From: Lactococcus nasutitermitis
GTDB taxonomy: Bacteria > Bacillota > Bacilli > Lactobacillales > Streptococcaceae
DNA: 64,000 nt
Direction of reading: 5' to 3'
Assembly: GCF_018403765.1 (NCBI RefSeq)
Contig: NZ_BOVQ01000002.1
Span: forward strand, 186,001 to 250,000
Below, in pieces: positions 60,488 through 64,000 of the stretch. Numbering within the stretch: the first letter of the stretch is position 1; the number at the start of each line of letters is the position of its first letter. A program made the translations under genes and the position numbers. The notes under the pieces were generated by a model that searched no databases, had not been told where the DNA came from, and was given only the letters and a program-made list of their open reading frames with translations.

Positions 60488-60707
60488 GCAAGAACTTTGT
60501 GGCTTTTTTATATTATTTTTTAATTTCTTATATTTCATATTGAACAAGAATTTTATAGAGTACTTTTTCTTTTCCTTATTTATTTGCTCTCTTTAGCTTA
60601 ATGTTTTTGTAATCTTTAGAACTCAAAACTCTAGTAATAAAAATATCTAAAGAATATTTAATGAAATAAACAATAACTGATTTGGCACAAATTTAGCACT
60701 AATCATA
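60488..60707. other. AT-rich intergenic stretch without recognisable gene
   Basis: About 220 bases between the amiA promoter region and the tRNA terminator. I see no open frame with a ribosome site and no convincing structure. Confidence 0.6.
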
Positions 60708-60714
60708 AAAAAAG

Positions 60715-60743
60715 TCAAAAAAGCCTCACTGCGAAAGTGAGGC
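60715..60743 (-). terminator. Terminator of the tRNA-Arg gene
   Basis: GCCTCAC (60723-60729) and GTGAGGC (60737-60743) form a strong stem followed by TTTTTT on the minus strand, 15 bases after the tRNA. Confidence 0.9.
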
Positions 60744-60757
60744 GAGGTTTGGCACCA

Positions 60758-60831
60758 TGATTCAGGGGGGATTCGAACCCTCGACCGTTCGCTTAGAAGG
60801 CGAATGCTCTATCCAGCTGAGCTACTGAACC
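60758..60831 (-). tRNA. tRNA-Arg (anticodon UCU)
   Basis: On the minus strand a 74-base cloverleaf: acceptor GGTTCAG/CTGAATC with discriminator A, D-arm AGCTCAGCTGGATAGAGC, anticodon arm TTCGC-CTTCTAA-GCGAA with anticodon TCT, and T-arm GAGGGTTCGAATCCCCC region. CCA is not encoded. It reads AGA codons. It has its own promoter and terminator. Confidence 0.95.
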
Positions 60832-60839
60832 AAAAATAA

Positions 60840-60875
60840 AATTTCTGTTGCCTTTAATTAAAACCAACAGAAATT
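60840..60875 (-). terminator. Terminator of the LCP gene overlapping the tRNA promoter
   Basis: AATTTCTGTTG (60840-60850) and CAACAGAAATT (60865-60875): 11-base perfect stem followed by TTTTATTTTT on the minus strand, about 30 bases after the LCP stop. Confidence 0.85.
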
Positions 60876-60904
60876 AGTTTACCATATTTTTCTTACTTTA
60901 TCAA
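60876..60904 (-). promoter_or_regulatory. Promoter of tRNA-Arg
   Basis: Minus strand TTGATA (60899-60904), 17 bases, TAAACT (60876-60881) with TG extension. The -35 touches the LCP stop codon, and the predicted start near 60869 lies inside the LCP terminator stem. Confidence 0.7.
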
Positions 60905-62314
60905 TCATTGACCTGTATATGTTCCATCTTGAGTCGTTGTATCCGTACCAGTCCCATAACTACTATAAGAATTTGTATCAGTACTATTTGAATTATCATA
61001 AGTACTTGAACTTCCATAATCGCTACTTGTCCCATCTCCAGTACCAGTATCTGTTGTCGTCTGCGTACTTGAAGCACTCGTTGACGAATTTGTGTCTGCA
61101 TCAGAAGCACCTACTGAGCCCCCATTTGCCGACACATAAGTACCAGAATTAGCTGAATTAACCTTAACAAAATTACCCGATGTATCTATACCATAAGTTA
61201 TTACCTTACCATTTGCCGTCACCGTTGCAGAAGGAAGATAGTAAGTTGATGTTGTATCAGCTCCAAAATAACTTTCATAAGTAATAATATTATTATTTAT
61301 TGAAGTAATTGTAGGCTGCCCTAAAGATTTCAACATTGCATTTTGCACCGCAAGATAGATATTCGTTGGCATAAATTGATAAGAAACTCCATTTACCATT
61401 GAACCAATTCCTTGGTATTGAACAGAAACCACTTTTTTGAAGCAGTCTTTATATCCCAATAAAGAAGTTAATGTGGAAGTTGTAATTGGAATATTTGTCC
61501 GAAAATCTTTTGAAGCTTCATTCAAGAATTTTTGATATTGTGTGATATTATCAAGAGCAAGAATTTTTTTCATCAGCGCTGATAATACTTCACGTTGATG
61601 TGCCGCACGCCCATAATCTCCATTTGGTAAATGATCTCTATCCCGCGCAAAAACAAGCGCTTGTTCCCCATTGATATGTTGCTCTCCTGGTGGAACAGTT
61701 GCTGTATATTCAGGCTCTGTATTGTAAATATACAGTGTTTTCCCCGAATCATTATTAACATCAATTCCTCCGACTGCATCAACCAGATTGATTAAGCCAT
61801 CAAAATTCATCGTCACAAAATTATCAATATTGATACCAGATTGCTCACTTATCGTTTTCATCGAATAAGCAACTGCTGTTTCCAATCCCTTTGATTTTCC
61901 ACCAGCATTATAGCCCATCGGATAAGCAGCGTTCATCTTTTGAGGTTCTCCCGGATAAGCAACATTGCCATCAGCATTCAGAATGTTCGTCATCGTATCA
62001 CGTTCCATAGAAACCATCGTAGTGGTATCTGTTTCAGGATTTAACGTCATCACAATCTGAGAATCTGAATTACCATTCCAAGAAGTCGCCGTTCCGCGTC
62101 CTTCACCTCCAGTATCTACTCCCATTAACAAAATAGTCAAAGGTTTCGTCGCTTTAATTGTCTTAGCAGTATTTCCTTTTCCAACATCTGTATAAGTTGT
62201 TTTAAGTGTTTTTACCGTGCTGCTTGATACCGTAAAAAGATAGGTAGCAGCAGCCCCTACTGTTAGCAAAATAATTCCTGCCATCATAAGAAGCGTTTTT
62301 ATCCAAAGTTTCAT
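60905..62314 (-). CDS. LytR-CpsA-Psr family cell-wall polymer ligase
   Basis: A 469-residue protein with one N-terminal helix (residues 8-30) and an external LCP domain: LLMGVDTGGEGRGTATSWNGNSDSQIVMTLNP, arginine in MVSMERDTMTNI, and FARDRDHLPNGDYGRAAHQREVLSALM. The family attaches teichoic acids or polysaccharides to peptidoglycan from undecaprenyl carriers. The last 85 residues are a low-complexity Ser/Thr/Asp/Gly/Tyr tail. The gene order tsaE-GNAT-LCP matches streptococcal brpA/lytR loci. Its promoter is predicted to leave no leader and contains a palindrome. Confidence 0.93.
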   Translation of the reverse strand: MKLWIKTLLMMAGIILLTVGAAATYLFTVSSSTVKTLKTTYTDVGKGNTAKTIKATKPLTILLMGVDTGGEGRGTATSWNGNSDSQIVMTLNPETDTTTMVSMERDTMTNILNADGNVAYPGEPQKMNAAYPMGYNAGGKSKGLETAVAYSMKTISEQSGINIDNFVTMNFDGLINLVDAVGGIDVNNDSGKTLYIYNTEPEYTATVPPGEQHINGEQALVFARDRDHLPNGDYGRAAHQREVLSALMKKILALDNITQYQKFLNEASKDFRTNIPITTSTLTSLLGYKDCFKKVVSVQYQGIGSMVNGVSYQFMPTNIYLAVQNAMLKSLGQPTITSINNNIITYESYFGADTTSTYYLPSATVTANGKVITYGIDTSGNFVKVNSANSGTYVSANGGSVGASDADTNSSTSASSTQTTTDTGTGDGTSSDYGSSSTYDNSNSTDTNSYSSYGTGTDTTTQDGTYTGQ

Positions 62315-62320
62315 ACTAAA

Positions 62321-62348
62321 ATTATATCAAAATTTTGATATTAAACAA
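62321..62348 (-). promoter_or_regulatory. Leaderless promoter of the LCP gene with 16-base palindrome
   Basis: Minus strand TTGTTT (62343-62348), 16 bases, TATAAT (62321-62326) with TGA extension, then six bases and the ATG at 62314. A perfect palindrome TATCAAAATTTTGATA (62325-62340) fills the spacer, an ideal place for a repressor or an activator. Confidence 0.75.
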
Positions 62349-62393
62349 TACTAAAGTACAATTTTAGTTTTATTTTTTAGAAAATTTACGAAA

Positions 62394-62438
62394 AAAAGGG
62401 CACAAAAGTCATTAAAACTTGACTCTTTAGTCCCTTTC
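62394..62438 (-). terminator. Terminator of the tsaE-GNAT unit
   Basis: A long imperfect stem: AAAGGG (62395-62400) with CCCTTT (62432-62437), and an inner AAAGTCA/TGACTCTTT, followed by T-rich sequence on the minus strand; directly after the acetyltransferase stop. Confidence 0.7.
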
Positions 62439-62441
62439 AAA

Positions 62442-62960
62442 TTATTCAAAAAATCTTACATATTCACAAACATCAATTAAGTTTCCATGTTCATCACGTG
62501 CCCCATTTTTTCGGACAGATTCACATTCAAACTCAAACTTTTCATAAAGATGGCGTGCCTTTTCATTACGTTTTTGTACAGTAAGTTCTAAACGCTTAAT
62601 GACACCAAGTTCCACAACCCAATCAATCATATCCCCAAATAGTATAGAAGCTATACCGTAACCTTGAAAAGCATTCGCCACAGCAATAAAAATATCCCCA
62701 ATATGTCGAATACGATAATGAAAATCAGCCGTTACGGCAAGAACTCCCGCAATTTCTCCATTTACTAAAGCTAAAAAATAAGCATTATTATCTTTTTCAG
62801 AGATTTGTATCAAATACTCCGACATTTCTTCTTCTCCCATTAAAATGCCTGCATCATCCATTGTTAAAAAATGACTTTCCGCCCCTACTTTATCAAGAAA
62901 TTTGATAAGTGGCAGACTATCACTACTCTTAGCTTCCCTCACAATTACTTCTGTTGACAT
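62442..62960 (-). CDS. GNAT family acetyltransferase
   Basis: A 172-residue N-acetyltransferase. Core: YFLALVNGEIAGVLAVTADFHYRIRHIGDIFIAVANAFQGYGIASILFGDMIDWV, where the acetyl-CoA loop is FQGYGIA, followed by RNEKARHLYEKFEFECE. AGGGAG precedes the ATG. In streptococci an equivalent gene sits between tsaE and the LCP gene. Substrate unknown. Confidence 0.88.
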   Translation of the reverse strand: MSTEVIVREAKSSDSLPLIKFLDKVGAESHFLTMDDAGILMGEEEMSEYLIQISEKDNNAYFLALVNGEIAGVLAVTADFHYRIRHIGDIFIAVANAFQGYGIASILFGDMIDWVVELGVIKRLELTVQKRNEKARHLYEKFEFECESVRKNGARDEHGNLIDVCEYVRFFE

Positions 62961-62980
62961 AAATTTCTCCCTTTTACTTA

Positions 62981-63427
62981 CTACATTTTTGAAATTAAAT
63001 CTTGATATCGTTTGCCATGAGGAATAAGACTGATTTCTCGATTAGCATCCGTAGCAAAACTTTCAGCATATTTATCAAAAACAATCTCCAAATATTCCTC
63101 GGGTAAATCACGTCCAAGTAATTCTCCCCACTCAATCACAGACACGCCTTCACCAAAAAGATAATCATCCATATCAAATGAATCCGGATCATCTCCAATT
63201 CGATAAACATCCATATGATACAAGGGTAAACGTCCTTCATATTCCCGAACAATCGTGTAAGTTGGACTTTTAATCATCTGATGAATATCTAATCCCAAAG
63301 CTAAACCTTTCACAAAAGTTGTTTTCCCAGCTCCCAGTTCTCCTGTTAGCACAATAATATCTTGCGCTTGTAGGTTCTCCCCCAATTTTTCAGCGAACTT
63401 GAGCATCTCTGATTCATTAAATTTCAT
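62981..63427 (-). CDS. tsaE: tRNA t6A modification ATPase TsaE
   Basis: A 148-residue ATPase needed with TsaB, TsaC and TsaD for threonylcarbamoyl modification of A37 in ANN-decoding tRNAs. Walker A GELGAGKTTFVKGLA (about residues 30-44), SPTYTIVREYEGRLPLYHMDVYR and VIEWGE are the family motifs. AGGAAG before the ATG. Twenty bases precede the acetyltransferase gene. Confidence 0.95.
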   Translation of the reverse strand: MKFNESEMLKFAEKLGENLQAQDIIVLTGELGAGKTTFVKGLALGLDIHQMIKSPTYTIVREYEGRLPLYHMDVYRIGDDPDSFDMDDYLFGEGVSVIEWGELLGRDLPEEYLEIVFDKYAESFATDANREISLIPHGKRYQDLISKM

Positions 63428-63437
63428 TTTTCTTCCT

Positions 63438-64000
63438 TCATTTATGACTTCTTCTACGACTAAATTGTTGTATTGTACTTTGTTCTTGTGTCATTGTATG
63501 TCGTTGCGATTGATATCCTTTGACATTCTTATTATTTTGAGTATTTTCTTTTGTTGTTAAGTTTGAAGCTTCTACTCCATCATCAGTAGGCATTTTACGC
63601 TTTTTGATTTGCTTATGAAAATGACGAAATACAGCAATAACTCCTCCTGTAATTGTCACAAGAGCCGATAAACTTGATAAGACAATTAGCCATATATTAC
63701 TGTTACTATTTGCCCTATTGTTATTAACTGTTTCTTTGATAATCGTTGTTGATGACGATGTTTTTCCATGTTCATTGGAATTTTCTGTATTTGTTTGAGG
63801 TTGATTCGTCGTAGCTGGAGCTACTGGAGCATTATCTTGTGCTGTGGTACTTGTCACTGTTTGATTTTGACTATCGTTATTTACTGTCGCTGGTGTACTA
63901 CTAGATGTTGTATTTTCTGAGCTTTGTGAGCTTTGACTTTGCTCTGTACTTTGATTACTCTGACTACTGCTACTCGAAACTTGTGTAGCTGATGAACTTT
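63438..64000 (-). CDS. Serine-rich membrane-anchored protein, C-terminal part
   Basis: The frame is open from the stop at 63438 to the right window edge, so only the C-terminal 187 residues are visible. The outer part is Ser/Thr/Gln/Asn-rich (SSSQSNQSTEQSQSS-like, then PVAPATTNQPQTNTENS), followed by one hydrophobic helix (NIWLIVLSSLSALVTITGGVIAVF) and a basic cytoplasmic tail of about 60 residues (HFHKQIKKRKMP...). It looks like a surface or cell-division protein held by a single helix. No family recognised and no LPxTG. Ten bases upstream of tsaE on the same strand. Confidence 0.65.
   Translation of the reverse strand, partial: SSSATQVSSSSSQSNQSTEQSQSSQSSENTTSSSTPATVNNDSQNQTVTSTTAQDNAPVAPATTNQPQTNTENSNEHGKTSSSTTIIKETVNNNRANSNSNIWLIVLSSLSALVTITGGVIAVFRHFHKQIKKRKMPTDDGVEASNLTTKENTQNNKNVKGYQSQRHTMTQEQSTIQQFSRRRSHK

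Noticed and set aside
60901-61152. Short frames on both strands in the 3' part of the LCP gene
   Set aside because: By-products of the low-complexity Ser/Thr/Asp repeat tail.

Overview
The window looks like chromosomal DNA of a low-GC lactic acid bacterium of the genus Lactococcus, or a very close streptococcal relative. The evidence is the gene content: GlnP carries two substrate-binding domains fused to the permease, as in lactococci; F1F0-ATPase genes run E-B-F-H-A-G-D-C; a tributyrin esterase (EstA) is present; and the synteny blocks mecA-tagO-sufCDS..U..B, murJ/murE and tsaE-GNAT-LCP are typical of the Streptococcaceae. The peptide transporter has the streptococcal Ami layout (amiACDEF) rather than the oppDFBCA layout known from L. 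lactis, so a Lactococcus species other than L. lactis is my best guess. Nearly all genes lie on the minus strand. I see no IS element, prophage or CRISPR array.

Layout. 1-4 kb: a partial DMT-family transporter, a DUF1697 gene broken by one in-frame amber codon, a small unknown gene, aroB, aroE and a DedA protein. 4.2-7.2 kb: glnPQ on the plus strand. 7.2-12.5 kb: a hydroxyisocaproate-type dehydrogenase, a large lectin-like surface protein, a bactoprenol-type glycosyltransferase and an unknown membrane protein. 12.7-19.1 kb: the ATP synthase operon, driven by a promoter with both consensus hexamers. 19.3-23 kb: estA, comEC and comEA. 23-26.1 kb: an XRE-controlled ABC exporter operon. 26.2-28 kb: an acetyltransferase and an anion permease. 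28.3-35.2 kb: a suf Fe-S operon with three extra genes (short-chain dehydrogenase, FMN split-barrel protein, CadD-like transporter). 35.4-39 kb: tagO, mecA and a glutamine-type ABC transporter without a binding protein. 39.3-40.2 kb: a lipid kinase on the plus strand. 40.4-47.7 kb: rpoC and rpoB. 48-53.5 kb: an alkyltransferase-like protein, pepO, murJ and the divergent murE. 53.8-60.4 kb: the ami operon. 60.7-64 kb: tRNA-Arg(UCU), an LCP-family gene, an acetyltransferase, tsaE and the end of a serine-rich membrane protein.

The most striking feature is a dispersed palindrome not explained by the genes: TGACA-N4-TGTCA, usually with T/A flanks (TTTTTGACA-N4-TGTCAAAAA). I count 18 exact copies and one near copy in 64 kb; under equal base frequencies 0.06 would be expected. 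Fourteen lie inside coding sequences, always in one of the two reading frames that avoid the built-in TGA stop, so unrelated proteins (AroB, GlnP, ComEA, SufD, TagO, PepO, MurE, lipid kinase and others) share the peptides FDxxVK or LTxLSK. Copies between genes can also form terminator-like hairpins. They are absent from the ATP synthase, rpoB/rpoC and ami coding regions. This resembles a genome-wide DNA-level signal (uptake, segregation, architecture) or a spreading mini-palindrome.

A second theme is transcription without a leader. At murE, murJ, the LCP gene and the lipid kinase gene, a -10 hexamer ends exactly 6 bases before the ATG, predicting leaderless mRNAs for a set of mostly envelope genes; murJ and murE do this divergently from one short intergenic region.
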